Shown: positions 27,970 through 37,371, counted from the first letter of the stretch. The stretch: 64,000 nt of DNA from Rudaea sp. (GCA_031291055.1 JARLJU010000089.1:62001-126000); one strand, 5' to 3'. Notes: generated by a model not told the origin, from the sequence alone. Translations and numbers: made by a program.

Positions 27970-28581
27970 ATGTTTCGTTATTTTCTTGCGACCTTGCTGC
28001 TGGTGATTGCGACGACGTTTTCCACGCACGCAACCGATGCCCGTGCTCCCGGCAGTGAAACGCTGACCCTTGGCGGCGGCTGTTTCTGGTGCCTGGAGGC
28101 GGTGTTCACGGAATTGAAAGGCGTCACCAGCGTGGAATCCGGTTACGCCGGCGGGCATGTGCCGAATCCAAGCTACGAGCAGGTGTCCGATGGCAACACC
28201 GGCCATGCCGAAGTGGTGCAGATCACGTTCGATCCGCGCGTGATCGGCCGCGACGTCGTGCTGCAGGCATTCTTCACGATCCACGATCCGACCACGCTCA
28301 ATCGCCAGGGCAACGATGTCGGCGAGCAGTATCGATCAGTGGCGTTCTATCGTACGCCTGAGCAGAAGGCGGCGATCGAAAAGGCCATGCAGGAAGCCGC
28401 CGACAGCCACGAGTGGAACGGCAAGATCGTCACCCAGGTGGAACCGTTCAAGGAATTCTACAAGGCTGAAAATTACCATCAGGATTACTTCAAGCTGCAT
28501 GGCGAACAGCCTTATTGCCAGCTGGTAATCGCGCCGAAGGTCGCGAAGTTCCGCAAGCGCTTCCACGATCTGTTGAAGTGA
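27970..28581 (+). CDS. msrA: Exported peptide-methionine (S)-S-oxide reductase
   Basis: This 203-residue enzyme has an N-terminal signal peptide (MFRYFLATLLLVIATTFSTHA, about 21 residues). The catalytic GGCFWCLEAVF (Cys nucleophile) follows, then the family GYAGGHVPNPSYEQV and GHAEVVQ. It reduces methionine-S-sulfoxide in proteins and, because of the signal, probably works in the periplasm. No MsrB partner is visible. The ATG at 27970 is chosen because it begins the signal peptide; the frame is open to 27925. Confidence 0.9.
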   Translation: MFRYFLATLLLVIATTFSTHATDARAPGSETLTLGGGCFWCLEAVFTELKGVTSVESGYAGGHVPNPSYEQVSDGNTGHAEVVQITFDPRVIGRDVVLQAFFTIHDPTTLNRQGNDVGEQYRSVAFYRTPEQKAAIEKAMQEAADSHEWNGKIVTQVEPFKEFYKAENYHQDYFKLHGEQPYCQLVIAPKVAKFRKRFHDLLK

Positions 28582-28954
28582 TGCGGACGCCCCGCATGCT
28601 TGCGGCGTATCGCACGCAGCCGTGAGCCATCCTTGCGTTTGCCGGTTGGCTGATTGAGAGCCGGTCGCTTCGCGCAAGTTCATGCAAACAAGAAGCGCCG
28701 CAACGGACGAACGTTGTGGGTTCTGCGCATGTGCGTCGGCACGACCAAGCAACTATGTCAGATGATGTCGTGCAAGTCGCAAAGACTACACCGGCGTGGC
28801 TTGCAAGCTGCACGCAAATGCTTGGGTTAAGACTATGTAATATGTTGTTATTACTAAAATATTTTCGTGGCACGCAACTTGATACCTCCACTATGCAGCA
28901 TTGTTCGCTGCGCCGCGCGGCGGAACCGCGCGCTAATTCCATACGGAGGTCATC
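28582..28954. other. Non-coding gap between msrA and the BON gene
   Basis: I find no convincing gene in these 373 bp on either strand; the ORFs present have no ribosome binding site or protein-like composition. The right half becomes AT-rich (28822-28866) just before the BON-domain gene and probably holds its promoter. Confidence 0.5.
28822..28866 (+). promoter_or_regulatory. AT-rich candidate promoter of the BON-CsbD stress operon
   Basis: This is a short AT-rich island in otherwise GC-rich DNA, with a TACTAAAAT element near 28852-28860 that fits an extended -10. No good -35 is present, as is common for sigma-S promoters, which would suit the stress-type genes downstream. The evidence is base composition and position only. 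Confidence 0.3.
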
Positions 28955-29293
28955 ATGAAAATCAATCTTCTCGCTACGACTCTCGCCGCTGCGCTTGCCC
29001 TGGGTACGTTCGGCACAGCCTTCGCGGCTGACACCTCCGACGCCGCAGCCGTCTCGGCCGACACATCGGCACAGCCGGGTACGGATACCTGGATCACCAC
29101 GAAGGTGAAGACCGAATTGATGACGACGAAGGGCATTCCTTCGACCGACATCTCCGTCACCACGACAAACGGCGTGGTCACTCTGTCCGGCGTGCTCGAC
29201 AACAAGGCGCAAGTGCAGAAGTCCGTCGCCGTGGCCAAGTCGGTCAAGGGCGTGCGCAACGTCGACTCATCGGCCTTGTCCTCGCGCAATTGA
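28955..29293 (+). CDS. Periplasmic BON-domain protein (OsmY-like)
   Basis: This 112-residue protein has a signal peptide ending at AFAAD (residue 25), followed by an acidic Ala/Ser/Thr linker. One BON domain follows (ITTKVKTELMTTKGIPSTDISVTTTNGVVTLSGVL region, then VKGVRNVDSS). BON domains bind phospholipid surfaces and are induced by osmotic or envelope stress. ACGGAGG precedes the ATG. A CsbD gene starts 38 bp downstream, so these are probably co-transcribed. Confidence 0.9.
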   Translation: MKINLLATTLAAALALGTFGTAFAADTSDAAAVSADTSAQPGTDTWITTKVKTELMTTKGIPSTDISVTTTNGVVTLSGVLDNKAQVQKSVAVAKSVKGVRNVDSSALSSRN

Positions 29294-29331
29294 CCGTGCC
29301 GCAGGCCTAGAAAATTTTCCAGGAGAACAAC

Positions 29332-29532
29332 ATGAATCAGGATCGTATCGCAGGTCAATGGAAGCAGTTGTCGGGCAAGATCAAGGCCCAGTGGGGCAAG
29401 CTAACGGACGATGATCTGAAACAGGCCGAAGGCAATAGCGAATATCTGGCCGGCAAGATTCAGGAGCGTTACGGCATCGCCAAGGACGTGGCGGAAAAAC
29501 AGGTCAAGGAGTTCCAGCACAACCTGCATTAG
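29332..29532 (+). CDS. CsbD-family stress protein, copy 1
   Basis: This 66-residue protein has the CsbD pattern: [29 protein letters not shown] followed by a second helix and LAGKIQERYGIAKDVAEKQ, cited here as landmarks. Family members are small, soluble and induced by general stress; their biochemical role is unknown. CAGGAGAAC precedes the ATG. It is the second gene of the BON-CsbD pair and is followed by a strong terminator. A paralogue lies at 39701-39913. Confidence 0.9.
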   Translation: MNQDRIAGQWKQLSGKIKAQWGKLTDDDLKQAEGNSEYLAGKIQERYGIAKDVAEKQVKEFQHNLH

Positions 29533-29634
29533 TTCCGGAGAGGAACAAGGATTTGTCCAGGGATGGACATCCGGCGATGGCATCCGGCGAGCGAATTTCC
29601 CTCCCACGATAGCCGGAAGAACTGCCGGGCACGC

Positions 29635-29675
29635 TGCCGCCGCCCCTCTTCACGACGGGCGGCGGCATTTATTTT
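29635..29675 (+). terminator. Rho-independent terminator of the BON-CsbD operon
   Basis: A perfect 11-bp GC stem (TGCCGCCGCCC at 29635-29645, pairing with 29657-29667) has an 11-nt loop and is followed by TTTATTTT. It lies about 100 bp after the CsbD stop. Confidence 0.85.
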
Positions 29676-29779
29676 CGCGCATATGGTTCCCGTACACAGG
29701 ACCACGCACTACCCGAGCCCCCGAGGTGGAACACGACCCGGCCCTGCGCCTTGTTCCATCTGCAGCGGGGAAAGAAGGG

Positions 29780-30358
29780 TCATACGCCACCGAACCCGTG
29801 GCCGTGCTGCCATGCATTGCCTTGACCGCGGCCGAATCCGCCATGGCCAAAACCTGCACCTCTGCAGCTGCCACCGGCGGCGAGCAGTTGCTCCCGGTCG
29901 GCGCTGAATTGCGCCTGCGCGGTCTGCAGCGCCGCATAGTCAGCGGTGATCTTGGTCTGATCCGCACTGAAATTGCCGTTGTTGTTCGTCGTCACGTCGG
30001 CTTTGAGTTGGACAAAATCGTCCTGCAGTCGCGATCGCGATGCGGACAATGCGCTCTTGTCCGCGGCGAAGTACACCTCGGTGTCGGCATGCAGGGCCTG
30101 TTGTGCGCTGTGCAGATTGCTCTCGTCGGTTTTTACGGTCGCCTGTGAGCCGGCGACAGCGGACGAATTGGCCTCGGTGACGTTGATCCTGAGTTGCAAC
30201 CGATCGGCTTGCAGCTGCTGACAGGCTGCCTGCAAGGACGCAGCGTCGGTTTGCACATTTGCCGGCAGCGGCGTCGGAGTGACACTGGCCGCATTGGCCA
30301 CGCCGAGGAAGATATTGCTCGCGAAGGCGGCAATGCTGGTAATTTTATACAATTTCAT
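29780..30358 (-). CDS. Secreted Ala/Gln-rich coiled-coil protein with Gly/His-rich tail
   Basis: This 192-residue protein has a signal peptide (MKLYKITSIAAFASNIFLGVANA). Residues 30-165 are almost continuous heptad-like helix (LQAACQQLQADRLQLR, SAQQALHADTEV, LQTAQAQFSADREQLL), predicting a long coiled coil. The last 25 residues are Gly/His/Phe-rich (GFGHGGFGRGQ, WQHGHGFGGV) and could bind metal. GAGAGGAA precedes the ATG at 30358, so the frame to 30505 is not needed. I know no function; the composition suggests an exported periplasmic structural or metal-handling protein. Confidence 0.75.
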   Translation of the reverse strand: MKLYKITSIAAFASNIFLGVANAASVTPTPLPANVQTDAASLQAACQQLQADRLQLRINVTEANSSAVAGSQATVKTDESNLHSAQQALHADTEVYFAADKSALSASRSRLQDDFVQLKADVTTNNNGNFSADQTKITADYAALQTAQAQFSADREQLLAAGGSCRGAGFGHGGFGRGQGNAWQHGHGFGGV

Positions 30359-30578
30359 AAATTCCTCTCGATTGGGGCGAACGGACCGAATGATCGATCC
30401 GGCATATTCGATTGGAATCGCTTGCGCGAAGTTCTTAAATCCGTAGTCAGGTTTGTAAAGGGATTGAAAAATCTTGCAGATGCCCTGAAGGAGCCGCAGC
30501 GGCAAGGCGGGGTGGCGCAGGCCTTTTCCCCGACCGGGCCGGCAGCACGGAAACGGGTATGATTGTGCTGCCCATCAG

Positions 30579-33191
30579 ATGGGTGAGGCCAGGCGCTTGT
30601 GTACCGGCGGCCGGAAGCCAGTTCCGCGACTTGAAGCCGACACCGTGAATCCATCACCCCTCGTGTCCGTTGTCATCCGCTGCAAGCGTTGGGCGGGGTT
30701 GTGCGCGGCGTTGCAGTCTGTGGCCGACCAGAGCTATACGCATATTGAAGCGATCATTGTCGATGCGACGCGGGAATCGGCCGCGCTTCCACGCATTCAA
30801 TGGCGGCCGGAACACACGATCCGGCATGTTTCAAGCGTGCGCGGCCTGCCCCATGCTGAAGCCTGCAATGCCGGCCTTGAAGCGGCAAGCGGAGATTATT
30901 TCTGCTTTCTCGACGAAGGCACGACTTACGAGCCGGAGCACGTTCAGGCCCTTGTGGACGCAGCCCGCGTTCACCCGCAGACGCTCCTGCTGTATGTGCG
31001 CGGACGCGAAACAGGCTACGGCGAATCTGTCGGCAGGCCGCTCGGGCACCCGTTCAATCGGGCACTGCTTTTCCACGCCCACCTGCTGCACCTGCCAACG
31101 GCCCTGATCGGTCGCCGCGCGCTCGAACTGGGCTGCCGCTTCGATGAGTCTGTCGATATCGGCGACGACCGCGACTTTTTGCGCCAGATTGCGCTGCACG
31201 AGGATTTTGTCTTCCTCCCCGACGCATTGCCCTCGGTCAGGTTTCGTGTCGATGATCGGGCGGCGGATGAATGCCGCGGCATAGGCATTGCGCAACGCGT
31301 GCACGCGGACAACTTCTGGCTGGCCAAATGGACGGGCGAACGGCTGCATCACACACTGCGTGCGGGACTGTTTTGCGCCCGAGCCGCCGAGGCCCTGCAT
31401 GCAGGCGATCACGTTGGTGCGCGCGATGCCCTGGAAAAAATGCTCGTCGCTTATCCGGGTGACCCCGAAGCCATGCATGGACTGGCCCGATGCGATCTGG
31501 CCGAGGGCCGCCCGGATTCGGCACTGCAATGGATTGTCGCAGCCATCGATATCGATCCGGCCAACGTCGAATATCGGGCCTGCGCCAGCCTCATCCGGCA
31601 ACGGCTTGGCAACCCGCCGGCAACAGGCTTGAGCCCGGGCGCCGCGTCGGCCCCCAGCGTCACCATGCCGCCTCCGTCGAAGGACGTTCTTGTCGCCGCG
31701 ACGCCACCACTGGTGTCGAGAACCGGCCCATGTCCGTGCGGCAGCTCCAGGCGATTCAAGGATTGTTGCGGCAAACTCGCCGGCAACCCCGTCGCCGAGG
31801 CGGGCGCGTCGTCGAGCGCCGGGTTCCTTCCCGCCGCGGCAATTTTCGAGCGCGCCCAGAGCCTGCTGCAAGCCGGCGAAGCCGACAAGGCCGCCGCATT
31901 GCTGACACAGCATTTGCGGCCGGAAAAGGTCGCGAATGCCGGAATCGCTCAGGCCGCCGGAGAATCCTGTCGGCAAATGCACCTGCTGCAACCGGCTCTG
32001 GACTTGCTGCAGCGGGCGATCGAGCTCAGCGGTGGCCGGCAAGACGCGATCACGGCCTATGACGACTGCTGCCATCTCCTCTTGCGCCCGCTCCGCTGGG
32101 AATCCGCGAGCCGGACCTTGCGGATTCTGCTCGATCGCCTGAGTGCCCGAGCCGATCTGTCTCAGGCTTCCATTGCAGCGCCGGTCCACATCGTCTGCAA
32201 GCTGGACACGATTGGCCGCACCGAGCGCCGCGCACTGAACCTGTACCGGCACTTGTGCGGCCATGCGCAAGTCACCTTGTGGTCGGTGACGCCGGCACTG
32301 CCGCTGTTCAGCGCCGATTTCACGATCCGGCAGATAACCCGCAGCGACGCGCCTGCGGGCGGCACCCTCGTATTGATCGGCACCTACTTTGCCTGTGGCG
32401 ACTGGCTGGAACAGGCCATGTTCGAGCGCGTCGTCATCTGTCACAACCTGTCCGAGCAGTATCCGAGCCTTATCGAGCGCCTGATCCAGATCGAGCAGAA
32501 TCCGTCCTGCCCCGCAGTGGCGCTGACGTTTCCATCCCGGCTTTTCAAGGAAACCATCGGACTTCCGGGCATCGTTGAATACTCGCCCGTTGATGTCGAA
32601 GCCTTTCGCCGTCGCGCACCGCGCGCTGCCGGTAGCCGCTTGACGATCGGCCGCCACGGCCGAGCGTATGGGTTGAAATTCCACCCCAACGATCCTTCCT
32701 TCTTCCGCGTCCTGATGAGGCGCGGGCACAAGGTCAGGATTCTCGGCGGCAGCGCCATTGCCATGGCGTTTGCGCGCGACACCGCAGCGCGACCCGAATT
32801 GCTCGCGCTGGGCAGCGAACCAGCACACGATTTTCTCGAACGTCTGGACTTATTCGTCTACCGCAAGCACCCCGCATTTTTCGAGACCGGCGGCACCGTC
32901 ATTCTCGAGGCGATGGCCATGGAATTGCCGGTCATCCTGTTTCGCGAGCACTGCGGCAGCGTGGAATTGATCGAGCACGGTCGCAATGGCTTCCTTGTGG
33001 ACAGCGAGGATGAAGCCATCGAGTTGATCGATCGGCTGGCCGAAGACCCGGGCCTGCGCGAACGCGTCGGCCGCGCGGCGCGGGCCACGATCGTCGACTT
33101 GATGGGCAATCAGGGCGCGGCCATCGTCGAGCGCTACCTGGGCATCGCCGCAGGTTCGACCGATCAGGTTCCCATCCGCGTTGCCGGCTAA
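30579..33191 (+). CDS. Large multidomain glycosyltransferase (GT2-like, SEC-C motif, helical repeats, GT4-like)
   Basis: This protein has up to 870 residues. Residues 28-270 look like a GT-A (family 2) transferase with VSVVIRCKRW, a DEG acidic motif and GDDRDFLRQ. Residues 275-345 are TPR-like. Residues about 383-397 are a SEC-C zinc motif (CPCGSSRRFKDCC), more helical repeats follow, and residues 540-865 form a GT-B (family 4) domain with ETGGTVILEAMAMELPVI and HGRNGFLV. It probably builds a surface glycan in the cytosol, as no signal or membrane segment is seen. The start is unsure: ATG at 30579 or GTG at 30645 (VNPSPLV), which begins right before the first domain. It stands alone and is convergent with dinB. 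Confidence 0.8.
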   Translation: MGEARRLCTGGRKPVPRLEADTVNPSPLVSVVIRCKRWAGLCAALQSVADQSYTHIEAIIVDATRESAALPRIQWRPEHTIRHVSSVRGLPHAEACNAGLEAASGDYFCFLDEGTTYEPEHVQALVDAARVHPQTLLLYVRGRETGYGESVGRPLGHPFNRALLFHAHLLHLPTALIGRRALELGCRFDESVDIGDDRDFLRQIALHEDFVFLPDALPSVRFRVDDRAADECRGIGIAQRVHADNFWLAKWTGERLHHTLRAGLFCARAAEALHAGDHVGARDALEKMLVAYPGDPEAMHGLARCDLAEGRPDSALQWIVAAIDIDPANVEYRACASLIRQRLGNPPATGLSPGAASAPSVTMPPPSKDVLVAATPPLVSRTGPCPCGSSRRFKDCCGKLAGNPVAEAGASSSAGFLPAAAIFERAQSLLQAGEADKAAALLTQHLRPEKVANAGIAQAAGESCRQMHLLQPALDLLQRAIELSGGRQDAITAYDDCCHLLLRPLRWESASRTLRILLDRLSARADLSQASIAAPVHIVCKLDTIGRTERRALNLYRHLCGHAQVTLWSVTPALPLFSADFTIRQITRSDAPAGGTLVLIGTYFACGDWLEQAMFERVVICHNLSEQYPSLIERLIQIEQNPSCPAVALTFPSRLFKETIGLPGIVEYSPVDVEAFRRRAPRAAGSRLTIGRHGRAYGLKFHPNDPSFFRVLMRRGHKVRILGGSAIAMAFARDTAARPELLALGSEPAHDFLERLDLFVYRKHPAFFETGGTVILEAMAMELPVILFREHCGSVELIEHGRNGFLVDSEDEAIELIDRLAEDPGLRERVGRAARATIVDLMGNQGAAIVERYLGIAAGSTDQVPIRVAG

Positions 33192-33218
33192 CGCTCAGGG
33201 TCGCCATGTGCCGGTCGC

Positions 33219-34289
33219 TCAGGTTTGCGGACCTGCGAAAAGATCCGGCTGCGGCAGCTCGTCGGCGTCGCGAAAATTGTGCACGCCCACGCCGACCAGG
33301 CGGAATCGCGCTGTTGCGGGGACATCGACCCGCCCGCGCAACGACACGGCAATCTCGGCCAGTTCCCGTTCGGATTGCGGCGGCAGCGGCGGCGTATGGC
33401 TGCGCGTGAGAATGTGGAAATCGGCCGTCTTCAGCTTCAACACCACCGTGCGGCCGACGCGCTCGGTCTTGCGCGTGGCGGCCCAGGTTTTCGCGGCGAG
33501 AGCGCGGATCATGGCTTCGATCGCATCCAGCGGCAGATCCTGCTCGAAGGTATCCTCGGCGGAAATCGATTGCACCGGCTGGTCCGGGTTCACTGCGCGC
33601 TCGTCGATGCCGACTGCCAGTTCGCCCAGGCGCTGTCCATAACGGCCGAAGCGCTGCTGCAATTGGTGCTGGTCGAATGTGCGCAGGTCGGCACAGGTGC
33701 GGATGCCGAGTGCCTGGAGTTTCGCCTCCATCACCTTGCCGACACCGGGAATGCGCGATACCGGCAACGGCGCCAGGAACGCCTCGACTTCGTGCGGGCG
33801 GATCACGAACAGGCCGTTGGGCTTGCGCCAGTCCGAAGCGATCTTGGCCAGAAATTTGTTCGAGGCAACGCCGGCCGACGCGGTCAGCGCGGTCTCGTCG
33901 TATATTTCTTGCCTTATCGATTTTGCCACGGCCGTGGCCGACGCCAGCGCCGTTTTCGGCACCGTGACATCCAGGTAGGCCTCGTCCAGCGACAGCGGCT
34001 CGACCAGGTCAGTGTGGCGCAGGAAGATTTCGCGCACCTGCCGGGACGCGGCGCGGTAGCGGCCGAAATCCGGCGCCACGAATACGGCGTCGGGGCATAG
34101 TCGCTCGGCGCGCACGGCCGGCATGGCCGAGCGTATGCCGAATTTGCGCGCTTCGTACGACGCGGCGCACACGACGGACCGCTGCCCGCGCCACGCCACG
34201 ACGACGGGCCTGCCGCGCAATGCCGGATCGTCGCGTTGTTCGACCGAGGCGTAGAACGCATCCATGTCGATGTGGACGATTTTGCGCAT
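33219..34289 (-). CDS. dinB: DNA polymerase IV
   Basis: This 356-residue Y-family polymerase begins MRKIVHIDMDAFYASVEQRDDP, which contains the first metal Asp. It has the palm motif SLDEAYLDVT, the helix-hairpin-helix region IPGVGKVMEAKLQALGIRT and a C-terminal little-finger domain. It carries out error-prone bypass of damaged template. No typical C-terminal QLxLF clamp-binding peptide is present, but QPDLFAGP near the end is a plausible clamp motif. The ATG at 34289 is certain from homology; the frame extends upstream to 34559 without meaning. Confidence 0.93.
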   Translation of the reverse strand: MRKIVHIDMDAFYASVEQRDDPALRGRPVVVAWRGQRSVVCAASYEARKFGIRSAMPAVRAERLCPDAVFVAPDFGRYRAASRQVREIFLRHTDLVEPLSLDEAYLDVTVPKTALASATAVAKSIRQEIYDETALTASAGVASNKFLAKIASDWRKPNGLFVIRPHEVEAFLAPLPVSRIPGVGKVMEAKLQALGIRTCADLRTFDQHQLQQRFGRYGQRLGELAVGIDERAVNPDQPVQSISAEDTFEQDLPLDAIEAMIRALAAKTWAATRKTERVGRTVVLKLKTADFHILTRSHTPPLPPQSERELAEIAVSLRGRVDVPATARFRLVGVGVHNFRDADELPQPDLFAGPQT

Positions 34290-34432
34290 GGCGGCAGGAC
34301 GAGTGGGCCTATCGAAGGTCGATACCCGTGCATGATCGCATCTGGACGGCAATCCGGATACGCGGCCCGCGCCACCGGGAGCCGGCGGCGGCGATGCTTT
34401 AGACTCGCGCAGACTTGTCTGCTGGCAGCACC

Positions 34433-35329
34433 ATGCACTCGTCGCCGCAAGATCTTCATGGCCGGAATTTGCGCGGCATGCTTTCGATGCTGCTCGCGGT
34501 CGCCGCGTTTTCGCTGATGGACGCGTGCCTGAAAACGCTGGCGCCGTACTATGCGCCAATGCAGGTTACCGCGCTGCGCGGGCTGTCCTCGTTGCCGCTG
34601 GTGACACTATGGGTATTGGCCGATGGCGGCGCGGGCCAGTTATTGCAGATACGCTGGATGCTGCACCTGCTGCGTGGCGTGCTGTCGATCGTCATGCTGT
34701 CGTCGTTCGCCTACGCGCTGCGCAGCCTGCCGCTGGCGGAAACCTATTCGCTGTTCTTCATCGCGCCGCTGCTGATCACGGCGCTGGCCGCGCTCGTGCT
34801 CCGCGAGCAGGTTGGCTGGCGCGGCTGGGCCGCAATCGCTTTGGGTTTTTGCGGCACCCTTGTGGTGCTGCGCCCGACCGGAGCCGGCGTGCTCACGCTG
34901 GCCGGATTCGCCGTACTGGTTTCAGCGACCGGGTATGCGGTCTCGGCGATCGTGGTGCGCGTGCTTGGACGCAGCGACTCGACTCAGAGCATGGTCCTCT
35001 GGATGCTGGCCATGACAGGCGCCTTCGCGCTCGTGCTGGCCTGGCACGACTGGCTGCCGATCCAGCCCGGGCACTGGCCGGTGCTCGCCGTCCTGGCGGT
35101 CAGCGGTGCGGTGGGACAGTACGCAATCACCGACGCGTTCAAGCGCGCCTCGGCTTCGCGCATCGCGCCACTGGAATACACGGCCCTGGTCTGGGGCATC
35201 CTGCTGGACCGGATTTTCTGGAACACGCTGCCCGACGCGACAACCCTGATCGGCGCCGCGGTGATCATCGCCAGCGGCCTGTACCTGCTGCGCCACGAGC
35301 GTGTGCACGCGGAGGCCGAACATCCTTGA
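34433..35329 (+). CDS. EamA/DMT-superfamily transporter
   Basis: This 298-residue inner-membrane protein has ten hydrophobic helices and two EamA repeats. The first ends near LGFCGTLVVLRPTG and the second contains RIAPLEYTALVWGILLDRI, a well-conserved family stretch. It probably exports metabolites or amino acids; the substrate is unknown. The ATG at 34433 is preferred over the TTG at 34415. It is divergent from dinB with about 140 bp between them. Confidence 0.87.
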   Translation: MHSSPQDLHGRNLRGMLSMLLAVAAFSLMDACLKTLAPYYAPMQVTALRGLSSLPLVTLWVLADGGAGQLLQIRWMLHLLRGVLSIVMLSSFAYALRSLPLAETYSLFFIAPLLITALAALVLREQVGWRGWAAIALGFCGTLVVLRPTGAGVLTLAGFAVLVSATGYAVSAIVVRVLGRSDSTQSMVLWMLAMTGAFALVLAWHDWLPIQPGHWPVLAVLAVSGAVGQYAITDAFKRASASRIAPLEYTALVWGILLDRIFWNTLPDATTLIGAAVIIASGLYLLRHERVHAEAEHP

Positions 35330-35354
35330 GCCGGGACACGCGCCGTCGCGGCGT

Positions 35355-36656
35355 TCAGGATTTCAGCGCTGCCTTGAATTTTGCCGCCTGCTCGGGAAAC
35401 CACGGACCGTTCTGCCGCAGCGTCTCGGCGACGACGGCTTCCGCATCGGCGCGGCGATGCAGGGCCAGCAGCGCCTGCACGCGAAACGTCGCCACGGTCA
35501 GGCGATTGATGCCGAAGGCCTTGTCCGCGGCCTGTTCCAGATACGGCAGCGCCTCGGCGGGCTTGCCGCGTTCGAGCAGGCTGCGGCCGAAGCGATAGGC
35601 ATAGACGTAGTCATCGGGATAGGCGGCCATCAGCCTGGGCATCAGCGCATCGACTTCGTCCATGCGCTTGGCGCGGACCAGATACACGCGCAGGTTGTCG
35701 GCCAGGTTGCGATCCTTGCCCAGGTCGTCGCCCAGGCGCTGGCGCGCGTTTGCGATGGCGTGATCGAGCACGGAGGTTTCTGCATTGCTGTCGCCGATGG
35801 CCTTGTCCAGATCCGCGGCGACGATGACCGCCGTGCGTTGATCGGCGCACTCGGGAGGATCAATGAACACCTGTTTCGACAATAGCGCCCCGAGTGCCGG
35901 GCGCTGCGGTTCGAGCACGGATTTGCGCTTCGGCAAGGGCAGTTTTTCGCTGCAACCAAGCAGGGTTTCGAGTACGTAGTAACGGTCGCAGCCAACATGT
36001 CCCGCCAGTACCTTCACCGCTGACGTGATGCAGGCCTTGTCGTCTTTCGCCTTGGCCGCTTTCTCCATGCGCAGGCGCTCGATCCAGAGCGCGGCGTCGG
36101 CATCGCCGTCAGCCGCCATGCGGCGGGCGGCGGGCAACGCCGCATACCAGTCAAGGCCCCGCTGCACCTGGTCGCGCGCCAGGTAGCTCGACAGCACGTC
36201 GGCGACGGCCGCAGCCGAGCCGTCATCCGCCTGTTTTTTCAGGGCATCCAGCGCATCGGTGCCGCTGAGAATCCGGTTCATCTGCGCATAGAATTTCTCT
36301 CGCGACTGCTCGGCAAGGATGCGTCCGAGTTCGGTGCCATCGGCGTTGAGCACGACATAGGCCGGCAATGCCTTCACCGCGAGCTGCTGCATCCAGTGCG
36401 CGCCGTCCGGAGAATCCGCATCGGATTCCACGACGACGGCGCGGCTTTCCAGCGCGTTCCATTCATCGCCGTTCAATACATGCGTGGCCATGTAGTAGCA
36501 GGAGTAACACCATGCAGCGCTGAAATCGATCAGCACCGGCCGAAGTTCGCGTTGCGCCTGCGCCAAGGCGGCGTCGATCGTTGGCGGCGACGCGTGTCCG
36601 GCGGCGTGCGCGGCGCCGAAGCCGAGCAGCGTGGCGGCGATCAGGATGCTTCTCAT
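35355..36656 (-). CDS. Exported thioredoxin-like protein with WCYSC active site and C-terminal TPR-like region
   Basis: This 433-residue protein has a signal peptide (MRSILIAATLLGFGAAHAAG). A thioredoxin-fold domain occupies about 25-150, with AAWCYSCYYMATHV carrying the CxxC pair and the cis-Pro region ALPAYVVLNADG. The remainder is helical with several Cys and TPR-like units (YRFGRSLLERGKPAEALPYLEQA). It probably acts in periplasmic disulfide or cytochrome maturation, but the partner is unknown. It is convergent with the EamA gene and lies alone. Confidence 0.82.
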   Translation of the reverse strand: MRSILIAATLLGFGAAHAAGHASPPTIDAALAQAQRELRPVLIDFSAAWCYSCYYMATHVLNGDEWNALESRAVVVESDADSPDGAHWMQQLAVKALPAYVVLNADGTELGRILAEQSREKFYAQMNRILSGTDALDALKKQADDGSAAAVADVLSSYLARDQVQRGLDWYAALPAARRMAADGDADAALWIERLRMEKAAKAKDDKACITSAVKVLAGHVGCDRYYVLETLLGCSEKLPLPKRKSVLEPQRPALGALLSKQVFIDPPECADQRTAVIVAADLDKAIGDSNAETSVLDHAIANARQRLGDDLGKDRNLADNLRVYLVRAKRMDEVDALMPRLMAAYPDDYVYAYRFGRSLLERGKPAEALPYLEQAADKAFGINRLTVATFRVQALLALHRRADAEAVVAETLRQNGPWFPEQAAKFKAALKS

Positions 36657-36783
36657 GGCATGTCCGGAGGATTGCAAGTCGTCGGCGCATTGTAGGCCAA
36701 TTCCTACGGCACGCGACTGCGATCGCCGATGGCGGCGGGTGTGTTCTGTGTCGAACATGGCCCCATCGACAGGAGGGTGATCC

Positions 36784-37371
36784 ATGGGCAAGATCGAATT
36801 CGAGGCGCGCGGGCGCAGCATGCGCTGGTACGAGTGGTTGTCATTGCTGTTCCTGCTGGGCCTGGCGGTGGGTGCGCGCGCCGACTCGGTATACAAATGC
36901 ACCGATACGCAAGGCGCGATCACGTTCCAGGCGCAAACGTGTCCGGCGCAAGACACGCAATCGAGCGTGACGATCGCCCCCGCACCGGCGCATGCAAAGC
37001 CGCCGGAATACGCACTCGACAAGAACTTGGGCCCGACCCGGGAAGCACCGCGTGAACGCAATACGCTCGCCACGCAACGCGCCGATGAACGGCTGCAACA
37101 GATCTCTTACGAATGTCGTGTATCCGACGGCGAGGTGTTCTACCGGCATACGCCGTGCCCGCACTCGCTGCCTGCGGATGGCGGCGCGCACAGCGGAAAG
37201 GCCCGTGATCGGCGCAGTGGCCAAAGTCTGGTTATATCGGCGCGCAAGGTGCCGCGCGAGGAAGCCTGCATGCAGATGCGCCGTCCGGGCGCGATCGGCC
37301 GCGCCGGGCGCGAACACGACGAGGATGTTTCCACCTACGAGCGCAACCTGGGTCGCGATCCCTGCAGATAG
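36784..37371 (+). CDS. Exported DUF4124-like protein with two Cys-repeat units
   Basis: This 195-residue protein has a membrane or signal segment at residues 17-32 (WLSLLFLLGLAVGARA). The DUF4124-type unit SVYKCTDTQGAITFQAQTCP follows, and a second unit of the same layout lies about 80 residues on (YECRVSDGEVFYRHTPCP). The protein is basic towards the C-terminus. GGAGGG lies six bases before the ATG at 36784, which decides the start even though an ATG at 36820 would give a more usual signal peptide. Function unknown; probably periplasmic with disulfides. Confidence 0.75.
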   Translation: MGKIEFEARGRSMRWYEWLSLLFLLGLAVGARADSVYKCTDTQGAITFQAQTCPAQDTQSSVTIAPAPAHAKPPEYALDKNLGPTREAPRERNTLATQRADERLQQISYECRVSDGEVFYRHTPCPHSLPADGGAHSGKARDRRSGQSLVISARKVPREEACMQMRRPGAIGRAGREHDEDVSTYERNLGRDPCR

